Assembly (NCBI GenBank): GCA_038530285.1
Contig: JBCBCY010000001.1
Coordinates: 1-64,000, forward strand
DNA length: 64,000 nt
Origin: JASJAR01 sp038530285
Lineage (GTDB): Bacteria > Pseudomonadota > Alphaproteobacteria > Rhodobacterales > Rhodobacteraceae
Direction of reading: 5' to 3'
Both the position numbers and the translations under genes were made by a program. Below the pieces are notes generated by a model, which ran no database searches, had not been told where the DNA came from, and saw nothing but the letters and a program-made list of their open reading frames with translations. Every line of letters begins with the position of its first letter. Position 1 is the stretch's first letter. Below are positions 51,089-60,277 of the stretch, one piece after another.

Positions 51089-51552
51089 AGTTTTCCGCCC
51101 GTGAAGATGTGGCCGCCCCCATTGAAGCCGTCTTTGCGGCTCTGACGGATTTCGCGCGCCTGGAACGTCAGGCTTTGCGGCGCGGTATTGAGGTCGAGCG
51201 TCTGGACCAGTTGACCGCGCCCGGCGTCGGGATGATGTGGCGCATCGCGTTTGATCTGCGCGGGCGGCGCCGTGTCGCGGATACTGAACTGACTGTTTAC
51301 ATCGCGGACCAGCAGCTGGGCTTTGCCGCGACGGTATCGGGGCTGGACTGTACTGGTTCGGTTGATCTGACGAGCCTGTCGAAAACGAAGACACGCATGG
51401 TGGTGGCCCTTAACCTGACGCCGCAGACGATCCGGGCGCGGATGCTGCTGCAAGGCTTGAAGCTGGCAAAATCCGGCCTTTCGGACCGCTTCAAGGCCAG
51501 GATCAAGCGACTGGCACGCGATATCGAGGATACGCCGTATCAACACCGTTGA
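51085..51552 (+). CDS. SRPBCC (START-like) family protein
   Basis: 155 residues, GTG start overlapping the nudC stop. N-terminal FSAREDVAAPIEAVFAALTDFARLERQALRRG is a typical SRPBCC start, predicting a helix-grip fold with a hydrophobic ligand pocket. The C-terminal helix is basic. Ligand and role unknown; coupling to nudC is seen directly. Confidence 0.78.
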   Translation: MKFSAREDVAAPIEAVFAALTDFARLERQALRRGIEVERLDQLTAPGVGMMWRIAFDLRGRRRVADTELTVYIADQQLGFAATVSGLDCTGSVDLTSLSKTKTRMVVALNLTPQTIRARMLLQGLKLAKSGLSDRFKARIKRLARDIEDTPYQHR

Positions 51553-51664
51553 GTGACGCGGTGACCGGTCTGATTTGTCTTCAATTCGCCGAACAAACTC
51601 AATTGGCCCTTCAGAAGTCTGTGCGACACCTCGCCCTTGATTTGTTTTGGGCGCGATTCTCGCA

Positions 51665-53764
51665 ATGTCAGAGTATGAAATAGACGACGCGATCTACCGT
51701 AATATCGTTGAACGTTCTGACGCGATGCTCAGCGTTGTCGATGCGCAAGGCGTCTTTGTCTATGTGAATCCCGCTTGGACGCGTGCGCTTGGTTGGCAGC
51801 CATCTGAGCTCGTCGGCAAGGCCTACCTCGACTTTGTCCATCCTGATGATGTGGCTGATACTCTTACCGTTGCAGCAGCGCTCGCCGGTGGCGATGACGT
51901 CACCGGGTACACCAATCGATACCGCAAGAAAGATGGCCTCTACCGCAATATCAAATGGTGGTCCGACCCGAGTGAGGGGGACTATTTGTACGCCACTTCG
52001 CAAGACGTCACGGAAATGTATCGGTCCAGCAGCCGTGCATCAGAGATTGAAGGCGTTTCTGGCGTTTGCAGTTGGGAAGTCGATGTCGAAACCAATGAGC
52101 TTTACTGGTCAGACGGGACCAAGAACCTGGTGGGCTGGACCGAAGAGCGACACCCCAGTCTGGAAGAGGCTTTAGGGTTCTATCCCGAGGAGTCACTTGC
52201 CAAGTTGGAGCCCGTGTTTGGCGAACTCATGGAGTCAGGTCGGCCATTCACTCATGAATTGGTCCATTTGCGCCGTGACGGCAGCCGCTTTCTGGCGCGG
52301 GCAACCGGTGCGGCGGAGCTTCGCAATGGCAAGGTCGTTCGCGTTTATGGGACGTTTGAAGATGTCACCGAACTGCGCGAGGCCGAGCAGGCGGCATTGG
52401 CGCGAGAACGCGCGCTTCGCGAAGCCGCCGTTGCCGCCTATGATGCTGAACGCAAGGCCCTTGCAGAACAAGCTTGGGCGGCCAGACACGACAATCTCAC
52501 CGGATTGGGCAACAGGCAGCTGCTTGAAGAAGCGCTTGAAGCCGCCGAAGGGCAAAGGTTCTTGATCGTTGCGATCGACCTCGACCTGTTCAAGCACGTA
52601 AATGACAGCTTCGGCCATTCCGCCGGCGATCACGTTTTGCGTCAAACGGCACAGCGACTAAGGAAGGCCGCGTCGGGACACGACGATCAAGTCTTTCGGA
52701 TTGGCGGCGATGAATTCATCATGCTTGTGCGGCTGGACAATCTCCAAGTTCATCCACAGGCGCTGTGTGACTGGCTTGCTGATCATCTTGCCGAACGTAC
52801 CGAGTACCGCGGTGTGAACCTGCGGATCGGAGCCTCGCTTGGATATTCAGAATTGACTGAGGGCGCCTCTCCCAGAACCAAGTTGCGCCAAGCCGATATG
52901 GCTCTTTATGAGGCGAAATCCCAAGGCAGAAACAGGGCGCTGGGGTATAACGATAGCATTGGTGCGGCGCATATCGAAAAGGTGACTTTGGCCCAAGAAC
53001 TCAAGTTGGCCGTCGAAAACAAGGAAATCGACATTGCCCTGCAGCCTCAGGTTGCCAGCCGGACAGGAGAATTGGTTGGGTGTGAGGTCTTGGCGCGCTG
53101 GTGCCATCCGACCCGTGGCCATATCCCGCCTTCGGTCTTTATTCCGCTTGCCGAGGAAATGAGCCTGCTGAGTGCGCTAGACAAGCTTGTTTTGGACATG
53201 GCGCTCGAAGCGCGCCGCCAACTTGCCCAAAAGGGAATGGTCCTTCCAAAGATCTCGGTCAATGTGTCTGCCAAGCGGCTCACTTCATCTGATCTTCTCA
53301 ATGAGGTGACCCAACGCAAGGATGTGCCCGACAACGGCCTGGCATTTGAAATTCTGGAAACGTCATTTCTTGATACGATCAACGATGACGTATGCAGGCA
53401 GATCGACGGGTTGCGCGCGCGCGGCATTTTCATCGAGGTCGATGATTTCGGAACAGGCCATGCGAGTTTTGCATCTGTTTTTGCCTTGAAGCCCGATGTC
53501 TTGAAGTTTGATCGCATGTTTGTGGGCGGAATTGAGACCGATATCACGAAACGCGAGATGGTCGCGTCCCTGATCAAGATTGCCCACAATGTTGGCGCCA
53601 AGACTTTGATAGAGGGTGTCGAAACGGATCAGCAGATCGCCGTCCTGGTCGAGCTTGGCGTAGATTATCTACAAGGTTTCGGGGTGGGTTACCCGATGAG
53701 CGCCGAAGAGTTCCTGGCCTGGGCGGTGCGCCACGGCGAAGGCATGTCGTCGATCTCGGCCTAG
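51665..53764 (+). CDS. PAS-GGDEF-EAL cyclic-di-GMP protein
   Basis: 699 residues, soluble. Two PAS domains: about 10-125 (FVYVNPAWTRALGWQPSELVGKAYLDFVHPDD) and about 130-245 (CSWEVDVETNELYWSDGTKNLVGW). A coiled-coil linker leads to GGDEF (about 280-440) with RIGGDEFIML, so diguanylate cyclase activity is likely. The EAL domain (about 455-690) has EVLARW in place of EALLRW plus SVNVSAK, EILETSF, DDFGTG, KFDR and EGVET, so most catalytic ligands are kept. Bifunctional c-di-GMP turnover is predicted. ATG 51665 is preferred, but its ribosome-binding site is weak; TTG 51647 is possible. Confidence 0.92.
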   Translation: MSEYEIDDAIYRNIVERSDAMLSVVDAQGVFVYVNPAWTRALGWQPSELVGKAYLDFVHPDDVADTLTVAAALAGGDDVTGYTNRYRKKDGLYRNIKWWSDPSEGDYLYATSQDVTEMYRSSSRASEIEGVSGVCSWEVDVETNELYWSDGTKNLVGWTEERHPSLEEALGFYPEESLAKLEPVFGELMESGRPFTHELVHLRRDGSRFLARATGAAELRNGKVVRVYGTFEDVTELREAEQAALARERALREAAVAAYDAERKALAEQAWAARHDNLTGLGNRQLLEEALEAAEGQRFLIVAIDLDLFKHVNDSFGHSAGDHVLRQTAQRLRKAASGHDDQVFRIGGDEFIMLVRLDNLQVHPQALCDWLADHLAERTEYRGVNLRIGASLGYSELTEGASPRTKLRQADMALYEAKSQGRNRALGYNDSIGAAHIEKVTLAQELKLAVENKEIDIALQPQVASRTGELVGCEVLARWCHPTRGHIPPSVFIPLAEEMSLLSALDKLVLDMALEARRQLAQKGMVLPKISVNVSAKRLTSSDLLNEVTQRKDVPDNGLAFEILETSFLDTINDDVCRQIDGLRARGIFIEVDDFGTGHASFASVFALKPDVLKFDRMFVGGIETDITKREMVASLIKIAHNVGAKTLIEGVETDQQIAVLVELGVDYLQGFGVGYPMSAEEFLAWAVRHGEGMSSISA

Positions 53765-54027
53765 GGTGACGCGCCGGGCCCCTGGGGCTTTGCGCGAATG
53801 TCACGGCTCGACCTGTCGCTATGATGAGAAGAGGCGCCGATGATGCTTAGCAGCGCGCTTCCAGACTAGTCCAACCTGTCTGAGCACAACGCAGCTTGAG
53901 GGGTGCAATTGGTTCTTGATTTCGAGACCCAAATGCTAACGGCACACTTGCGTGATCAAGAAAACCCTCGCTATGATTACTTCGGTACCGCACCATTTTT
54001 CAAAATCGTAATTAAGCGAGAATTTGC
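53765..54027. other. Intergenic region, A/T-richer toward its right end
   Basis: No gene recognised. The last 100 bases before 54028 are notably A/T-rich (AAATCGTAATTAAGCG near 54003-54018), consistent with a promoter for the secreted protein, but no clear -35/-10 pair was singled out. Confidence 0.35.
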
Positions 54028-55500
54028 ATGCTACGTTTATTATTAGGCGCTGTGGCCGCGCTTTGGATAATGGCCTCCGGCGCAATCGCGCAAGAGATTG
54101 CCGTCAATTCGGGCGAAAGTTCGCGCCAAAATATGCTGGCATGCCCCGAAGGATCCTTGGCCACTGGGGTCAACACCGAGGGTACCCGGCTGTTGTGCCA
54201 AATCGGATTTGATGGGTTTATCGTGGCCGAACAGGTGGACGAAAACCCAGCCACCCAATGGCCGTCCAACCAAAGGGTGCCGCTCGTCCGCGCGGCCGTC
54301 GCAGGGTCCCACAATTATGTCGGTCCCACGATGCATGCGTGTCCGCGCAATCAGGTGGTGGTCGGTGTCCATAAGGGGCGCAACGCATTTATTTGCGCCA
54401 CGCTTAGCGTAAACCGGTCGACGCCGGTTGAAGAAAGCGTCGAACCTTTCCGGCTTGGCCGTTATGAAGTGGTGTCCGGTCAGACCCGGAACGCAGCGAT
54501 GGGCTGTCCTGTCGGGATGGCTTTGGCCGGTATTCATTTCGGCAATGAAACGCTTTTGTGTGTTGAGACGCGCATTTGTACCGACAACACCCATTGTCCG
54601 TCGAGCAATAGCTGTTCCAGCAATATCGACCCTGATCGCGACTTTGCGCAGATATGCGGCCCCGCTGGCGTGGTGCGGCTGAACAAGAGCGACAATTGTT
54701 CCGGCGACCTTGTGCGCTTTTTGGGCACGGCAGCGAATACTTTCAATTGGGTCTCTGATCTGAAAGGCGATGGGGATGACGCACGCTCGGCCCTCTTGTT
54801 GGGCGTGCCGCCAGGCGCGCTTTTGGAGTTTTACGACAATGATAGGTTCCAATTGAACGATGACCGGGCGTTTTTCCGCGTGCTCGCCCGCGCCAATTCC
54901 ACCTGTATCGGCAACCTGGATCTGCCGCCCAACCAGACATTCGCGACCGCGGCGGTCACCGGTCTGAAGCCCACCAGCGGCAACTTGGCTGGCAAGGTCA
55001 GTTCGGTGCGGTTTTTTTCCGAAATCCGCGATGTATTCGGGCGGTGTTTGTTGCGAGCAGGTGAGGGACCAAACTCTGTCAATGCGAGCAGTGAATTTGT
55101 GGAGCTGGGGCTATGTGATCCGGTGCCCGGTGAATTCGATAGCAATGGCAATCTGTTTAGAACCGGGGGGCAAGCGCCCGCGCGATGGATCAGACGGTCA
55201 AACGGGATGATTGTAGATTTATCGGGCGGAAGCCCGGGACAATGCCTCACGGGCTTAACGACCCGACCGTCAGAAGAGTTTCGCGACATACCCGAAGGCC
55301 AATTTGTCGGATATCGGTTGTGTGACGATACGGATGCGGCACGCTGGACCTACACCGCCCAAGGGCAGATGAAAATCTATTCCAATATGTGCCTGACAAC
55401 GATCGACCCATTGGTGACGCCCGGTCAAAGGCAAACGCCAAGCGTGGAGCCGTGCATCCTGCCGGTGCCAGATCGCCAACGCTGGGTTGCCAACCTTTGA
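54028..55500 (+). CDS. Secreted cysteine-rich repeat protein with trefoil-like C-terminus
   Basis: 490 residues, not matched to a named family. Signal peptide ends near residue 21 (SGAIAQ). Three repeats follow pattern C-P-x6-G-[VI]-[NH]-x6-[LI]-C at C39-C57, C105-C123 and C160-C178, the two cysteines always 18 residues apart. A cysteine cluster (C184, C190, C196, C210; C-x5-C-x5-C) comes next. The C-terminal half (about 215-490) contains QCLTGL, RWTYTAQGQMKIYSNMCLT and RQRWV, suggestive of a ricin-type beta-trefoil lectin module. Predicted extracellular, disulfide-bonded, possibly carbohydrate-binding (inference). Base composition is less GC-rich than neighbours. Confidence 0.75.
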   Translation: MLRLLLGAVAALWIMASGAIAQEIAVNSGESSRQNMLACPEGSLATGVNTEGTRLLCQIGFDGFIVAEQVDENPATQWPSNQRVPLVRAAVAGSHNYVGPTMHACPRNQVVVGVHKGRNAFICATLSVNRSTPVEESVEPFRLGRYEVVSGQTRNAAMGCPVGMALAGIHFGNETLLCVETRICTDNTHCPSSNSCSSNIDPDRDFAQICGPAGVVRLNKSDNCSGDLVRFLGTAANTFNWVSDLKGDGDDARSALLLGVPPGALLEFYDNDRFQLNDDRAFFRVLARANSTCIGNLDLPPNQTFATAAVTGLKPTSGNLAGKVSSVRFFSEIRDVFGRCLLRAGEGPNSVNASSEFVELGLCDPVPGEFDSNGNLFRTGGQAPARWIRRSNGMIVDLSGGSPGQCLTGLTTRPSEEFRDIPEGQFVGYRLCDDTDAARWTYTAQGQMKIYSNMCLTTIDPLVTPGQRQTPSVEPCILPVPDRQRWVANL

Positions 55501-55590
55501 ACGGGGGAGCTTTGCGGCCTGTCTGGGCATCGGTCGTCGGCGATGACTTAGGCGGGTCGCATCTGGCTAATCCAGGTCAGAACCAATGCG

Positions 55591-56421
55591 CTAGAACCGC
55601 TTGGCGGCGGCAGGGTAGACACCCAGGATCTTCAGGTGATCGGTGAAATAGTCCAGCTCTTCCATCGCGCGCGCGACAGCTGCATCGTCGGGGTGACCTT
55701 CGATATCGGCGTAAAATTGGGTCGCAGTGAACGACCCGTCGACCATGTAGCTTTCAAGTTTGGTCATGTTCACCCCGTTGGTCGCGAACCCGCCCATGGC
55801 CTTGTAAAGCGCCGCGGGAATATTGCGAACGCGGAACACAAAGGATGTGATCATCACCCCCGCGCCGCGCCGGGTCATATCCGCTTGCGGCGCCATCACC
55901 ACAAAGCGCGTGGTGTTGTGGTCCTGGTCTTCGATCTGGTGGGCGAGGATATCAAGTCCGTAGACTGTGGCGGCGAGTTCTGACGCCAAGGCGGCGACGC
56001 TTTTGTCACCGGCTTCGGCCACGTCTCGTGCGGCGCGGGCATTGTCGGGGCTGACGCGGCCCTCAATGGCATGTTCGCGCAGGAACGCCGCGCATTGGGG
56101 TAACAAAACCAGATGGGAATAGGCGGTTTTGATGTCCGAGACCTTGGCGCCCGGCACGCCCAGCAGGTTGATATGCACACGCACGAAGGCTTCGTCGATG
56201 ATGTGCAGCCCGCTTTCGGGCAACAATCGGTGAATGTCCGCCACCCGACCATAAGTGGTGTTTTCAACCGGCAACATCGCAAGATCCGCACGTCCCGTTC
56301 GCACAGCCTCGGCCGCGGCCTCAAAGCTTTGACAGGCCAGCGGATCATAGGCGGGATAGGTTTCGGCGCAGGCTTGATGGGAATAGGCGCCGAGCTCTCC
56401 TTGAAATGCAATCGAGGGCAT
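55591..56421 (-). CDS. pheA: Prephenate dehydratase
   Basis: 276 residues, no chorismate mutase domain. Converts prephenate to phenylpyruvate for phenylalanine synthesis. Catalytic domain (about 1-180): IAFQGELGAYSHQA, LPVENTTYGRV and the catalytic TRF in DHNTTRFVVM. C-terminal ACT domain (about 190-270) with the Phe-binding LESYMVDGSFTATQFYADIEG. Divergent from cycM with 128 bases between starts. Confidence 0.95.
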   Translation of the reverse strand: MPSIAFQGELGAYSHQACAETYPAYDPLACQSFEAAAEAVRTGRADLAMLPVENTTYGRVADIHRLLPESGLHIIDEAFVRVHINLLGVPGAKVSDIKTAYSHLVLLPQCAAFLREHAIEGRVSPDNARAARDVAEAGDKSVAALASELAATVYGLDILAHQIEDQDHNTTRFVVMAPQADMTRRGAGVMITSFVFRVRNIPAALYKAMGGFATNGVNMTKLESYMVDGSFTATQFYADIEGHPDDAAVARAMEELDYFTDHLKILGVYPAAAKRF

Positions 56422-56549
56422 GTCTTAACCTTGTGTCAGGTCCCGTCGGTCATTGTACCAAAGGGGCGTTTCGTCGCGCCTCATATCCCTTGCGGGTCCC
56501 GTTTGGAAGCGGGTAGATAGCCCCACTAGGTCGACCGATAGGAACGTCA

Positions 56550-57074
56550 ATGCTCGATACGATGACAGCCACCAAGATTGTGGGCGGGTTCTGTGGAACG
56601 CTGCTTGTTTTTCTTTTGGGCGGATGGGTTGCTGAGGAGATCTACCATCGTGGGGATCAAGGTCATGGCGACCACCATGAACAGGCCTACACGATCGATA
56701 CCGGAGAAGAAGAGGCCGATGAGGGCGAAGAGGTGATCGAGATCGCCTTTGCGGATGTGTTCGCGGCCGCAGATGCCGGCGAAGGCGAGAAGTTGTGGCG
56801 CGGCTGCCAGTCGTGTCATGCGCTGGAAGTGGGCAAGAATGGCACTGGCCCCTACCTGGTTGGCGTGGTCGGGCGCACCAAGGGGGCAGTTGACGGTTTC
56901 GCTTATTCTGCCGCTTTTGAAGGATCGTCGGAAGTCTGGTCGCCTGAAAACCTGAACGGGTTTCTTGAGAACCCGCGCGAATACGCGCCAGGCACCAAAA
57001 TGTCTTATAACGGGATGCGCGACATTGAAGATCGCGCCAATCTGATCGCCTGGTTGGAGACCCAAGGCGGGTGA
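56550..57074 (+). CDS. cycM: Membrane-anchored cytochrome c, CycM/c552 type
   Basis: 174 residues. An uncleaved N-terminal helix (about 8-29) anchors it in the inner membrane; a flexible His/Glu-rich linker (about 33-70) leads to a class I cytochrome c domain. Haem-binding CQSCH near residue 87 and the axial methionine in TKMSYNGM near 151. In Paracoccus and Rhodobacter relatives such cytochromes carry electrons from the bc1 complex to cytochrome oxidase. Preceded by ataggaacg. Confidence 0.93.
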   Translation: MLDTMTATKIVGGFCGTLLVFLLGGWVAEEIYHRGDQGHGDHHEQAYTIDTGEEEADEGEEVIEIAFADVFAAADAGEGEKLWRGCQSCHALEVGKNGTGPYLVGVVGRTKGAVDGFAYSAAFEGSSEVWSPENLNGFLENPREYAPGTKMSYNGMRDIEDRANLIAWLETQGG

Positions 57075-57091
57075 TCTTGATCAGATTTTCG

Positions 57092-57134
57092 CACGAAAGC
57101 CGCCCGTCTGATGACCAGGGCGGCTTTTTTCGTG
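57092..57134. terminator. Strong terminator after cycM
   Basis: CACGAAAGCCGCCC (57092-57105) pairs with GGGCGGCTTT...CGTG (57118-57134) with a 12-base loop and a T6 run. The A-rich left side makes it symmetrical, so it may work in both directions. Confidence 0.8.
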
Positions 57135-57251
57135 ACGACACAGCTGTCACACCCGTTCACGTTTAATCAACTTGCAGGTTCGACATTTGGAAATTTAGCT
57201 TAAGTTTCAAAAGATGGTAACGAACAGATCCCAGGGATGGAGCGGTCCAGA

Positions 57252-59189
57252 ATGAACAGCCCCCGGCACCTACGACATGCGATCATCCGTGGCGCCCGGC
57301 ATTGTCGGCAAAATACACGACTGATCATCGGTTTTTCGCTTTCGTTTTTTCTGGGTGGTGTTGCCGTTGCAACCGCTGAAAGCCATGAGACCACGACGAT
57401 CAGCCATGGCTATTCAAACTTTGGGGAACTGAAGTATGGGCCGGGCGAGCCCTTTTCCTACGTGAATGTCGACGCACCCAAGGGCGGCGAGATCAGCCTG
57501 GCCGCCGAAGGCACGTTCGACAGCTTCAATCCGTTCGTGCGAAAGGGGGTCGTGGCGTCGGGGTCGACGCTGCCCTATGAAGACCTGATGATCGCAGCCG
57601 CCGACGATCCTTACGGGATTTATTGCAACCTGTGCACCACGATCGAATATCCAGAAAGCATCGACTGGGTGATCGTCAACCTGCGCGAGGATGTGACGTT
57701 TTCGGACGGCACGCCGATGACCGCCGAGGACGTGAAGTTCACCACCGATCTGTTCTTTGAACAGGGCATCACCGAATTTCGCGAGGTCTTCAATCGCTTC
57801 TATGAAAGCATCGAGGTTTTGGGCCCCTACACCATCAAATTCACATTCGCCAACGATACGCCGTTGCGCGACCGCGTTGGCCTTGTCGGATTCTGGAACC
57901 CGTTTTCCAAGGCATACTTTGAAGCCAACGCGTTGCGATTAGATGACAGCCAGACCGAACCCTTTCTTGGCACGGGGCCTTACGTTCTGGCCGAGGTCGA
58001 TTTCGGGCGCAGCGTGGTCTACGAGAAGAACCCCGATTGGTGGGGGGCGGATCTGCCGATCAACCAAGGCCGGTTCAATTTTGACCGTATCCGGTATGAA
58101 TACTTTTCGGACGCCTCTGCCGCACTGGAAGGGTTCAAGGTCGGCGAGTACACGTTCCGGGTCGAAAATACGTCTCGTATCTGGGCGACGGCCTACGACT
58201 TCCCGGCCCTGAATGACGGCTTTGTCCAAAAAGAATCGCTGATCGATGGCTCAATCACCAACGCGCAGGGGTTTGTCTTCAACCTGCGCCGCCCCGAATG
58301 GCAGGACCCGCGCGTGCGCGATGCGGTGCGGTTGCTGTTCAACTTTGAATTCACGAACCGGACGCTGTTTTACGACCTTTACCAGCGGCCTGCGTCGTTT
58401 TGGGGTGGGTCGGATCTGGCGGCAGACGGCGCGCCCGACGGTGTCGAAGCCGAGGTTCTGCGGGGGCTGGTTGACGACGGCCTGCTTGAAGCATCGATCC
58501 TTACAGAGCCCGCACGCATTCCGCCCATAAACACGTCTGAACAAAACGCGCCGGACCGCAAGGTTTACGCCGAAGCCGAGCGGCTTTTTGGCGAGGCGGG
58601 CTGGGTGCCCGATGATGCAGGCCAGTTGCGCAATGCGTCCGGTGAAACACTTGATCTGGTGATACTGCAACGCAGTCAGGCGTTTGACCGGATCGTGAAT
58701 CCGTTTGTGGAAAACTTGGAACGCGCCGGGATCAATGCCAAGCTCGAACGGGTGGACGATTCGCAATACACCGAGCGGCGTCGCACCGGCCAATGGGACT
58801 TGGTGAACCATTCGCCGGGTCAGGACTTCGAACCCTCAACGGGGTTGAAGCAGTGGTTTGCATCGGAAACCGCAGAAGATTCGTCGCGCAACATCATGGC
58901 GCTGCAAGACCCGGCGGTGGATGCGCTGATTGATGAGGTCATCGCGGCGAAGACCCTGGACGACTTGCGTCCACGGGTGCGTGCACTGGACCGGGTTCTT
59001 CGGGCACATGGGTTCTGGTTGGCACAATGGACCAATCAGGAACATTGGGTCGCCTATTGGGACATGTATGACTACCCCAAACCATTTCCGCCATTGTCGG
59101 TGACGCTGTTCTCTTTGGCGGCCATCGATTTCTGGTGGCACGATGAAGACGGTGAAGCCCGCCTTCGTGATGCCGGCGCGCTGAACTAG
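57252..59189 (+). CDS. yejA: Peptide ABC transporter substrate-binding protein YejA
   Basis: 645 residues. Family 5 solute-binding protein of the YejABEF peptide importer, linked in other bacteria to microcin C uptake and antimicrobial-peptide tolerance. Signal-peptide-like segment about 24-43 ending AVATAES; mature start ISHGYSNFGELKYGPGEPFSYVNVDAPKGGEISLA is the YejA signature. Typical DVTFSDGTPMTAEDVKFT and PFLGTGPYVL segments are present. ATG 57252 follows ggag; ATG 57237 is possible. First gene of a five-gene operon. Confidence 0.94.
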   Translation: MNSPRHLRHAIIRGARHCRQNTRLIIGFSLSFFLGGVAVATAESHETTTISHGYSNFGELKYGPGEPFSYVNVDAPKGGEISLAAEGTFDSFNPFVRKGVVASGSTLPYEDLMIAAADDPYGIYCNLCTTIEYPESIDWVIVNLREDVTFSDGTPMTAEDVKFTTDLFFEQGITEFREVFNRFYESIEVLGPYTIKFTFANDTPLRDRVGLVGFWNPFSKAYFEANALRLDDSQTEPFLGTGPYVLAEVDFGRSVVYEKNPDWWGADLPINQGRFNFDRIRYEYFSDASAALEGFKVGEYTFRVENTSRIWATAYDFPALNDGFVQKESLIDGSITNAQGFVFNLRRPEWQDPRVRDAVRLLFNFEFTNRTLFYDLYQRPASFWGGSDLAADGAPDGVEAEVLRGLVDDGLLEASILTEPARIPPINTSEQNAPDRKVYAEAERLFGEAGWVPDDAGQLRNASGETLDLVILQRSQAFDRIVNPFVENLERAGINAKLERVDDSQYTERRRTGQWDLVNHSPGQDFEPSTGLKQWFASETAEDSSRNIMALQDPAVDALIDEVIAAKTLDDLRPRVRALDRVLRAHGFWLAQWTNQEHWVAYWDMYDYPKPFPPLSVTLFSLAAIDFWWHDEDGEARLRDAGALN

Positions 59190-59198
59190 GGCCTCGGC

Positions 59199-60275
59199 AT
59201 GGGCGCCTATATCCTTCGGCGGCTTTTGCTGGTCATCCCGACGCTGTTTGGGATCATGGTGATCAATTTCACGCTGACGCAGTTTGTGCCAGGCGGACCG
59301 ATCGAACAGATCATTGCCCAGCTTGAAGGCGGCGGCGATGTGTTTGAAGGGATCGCCGGGGCGTCGTCGGAAAACGTGTCGGCGGGCGATGACAGCTATA
59401 TCGGCGCACGGGGCTTGCCGCAGGAATTCATAGAAGAGCTTGAACGCGAATTCGGTTTCGACAAGCCCCCGGTTGAGCGGTTTTTTTCGATGATCTGGGA
59501 CTACATGCGCCTGGATTTCGGCGAAAGCTATTTCCGTTCGATATCGGTGGTGGATTTGGTCCTGGAAAAAATGCCGGTGTCGATTTCGCTGGGACTATGG
59601 TCGACCCTGCTGGCCTATATCGTGTCGATCCCGTTGGGCATTCGCAAGGCGGTGAAAGATGGGTCCAGTTTCGACACCTGGACGTCAGGTGTGCTGGTGG
59701 CGGCCTACGCAATCCCCGGGTTTTTGTTTGCCATCCTCTTGCTGGTGCTGTTTGCGGGTGGATCATACTTTCAGTGGTTCCCTTTGCGTGGCCTGACATC
59801 GGACAATTGGGAAGAGTTGAGCCTGCTTGGCAAGATCGGCGACTACTTCTGGCACCTGGCATTGCCGCTGACGGCGTCGATGATCTCGTCGTTTACGTTT
59901 TCGACGCTGCTGACAAAGAACAGCTTTCTTGACGAGATCAAAAAGCAATATGTGGTGACAGCCAAAGCCAAGGGGTTGTCGGAAAACCGGGTGCTGTACG
60001 GGCATATTTTCCGCAATGCGATGCTGATCGTGATCGCGGGTTTTCCAGGCGCGTTTCTGGGCATTTTCCTGGGCCAATCGGTGATTATTGAGACAATCTT
60101 CTCGCTAGATGGTTTGGGCCGGCTAGCGTTTGAGGCCGCAGTGGCGCGGGATTATCCGGTGATCTTTGGCACGCTTTTCGCTTTTGGGCTGATCGGGCTG
60201 GTGGTGGGTATTCTGTCGGATTTGATGTATGTCTTCGTCGATCCACGTATCGATTTTGAACGCAGGGAGGCGTAG
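59199..60275 (+). CDS. yejB: Peptide ABC transporter permease YejB
   Basis: 358 residues, six predicted membrane helices. N-terminal GAYILRRLLLVIPTLFGIMVINFTLTQFVPGGPIEQ is the DppB/YejB signature, followed by a large loop (about 45-110) peculiar to YejB. Coupling motif KAKGLSENRVLYGHIFRNAMLIVIAGFPG near 265-293. Starts nine bases after yejA and ends two bases before yejE. Confidence 0.95.
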   Translation: MGAYILRRLLLVIPTLFGIMVINFTLTQFVPGGPIEQIIAQLEGGGDVFEGIAGASSENVSAGDDSYIGARGLPQEFIEELEREFGFDKPPVERFFSMIWDYMRLDFGESYFRSISVVDLVLEKMPVSISLGLWSTLLAYIVSIPLGIRKAVKDGSSFDTWTSGVLVAAYAIPGFLFAILLLVLFAGGSYFQWFPLRGLTSDNWEELSLLGKIGDYFWHLALPLTASMISSFTFSTLLTKNSFLDEIKKQYVVTAKAKGLSENRVLYGHIFRNAMLIVIAGFPGAFLGIFLGQSVIIETIFSLDGLGRLAFEAAVARDYPVIFGTLFAFGLIGLVVGILSDLMYVFVDPRIDFERREA

Positions 60276-60277
60276 AC

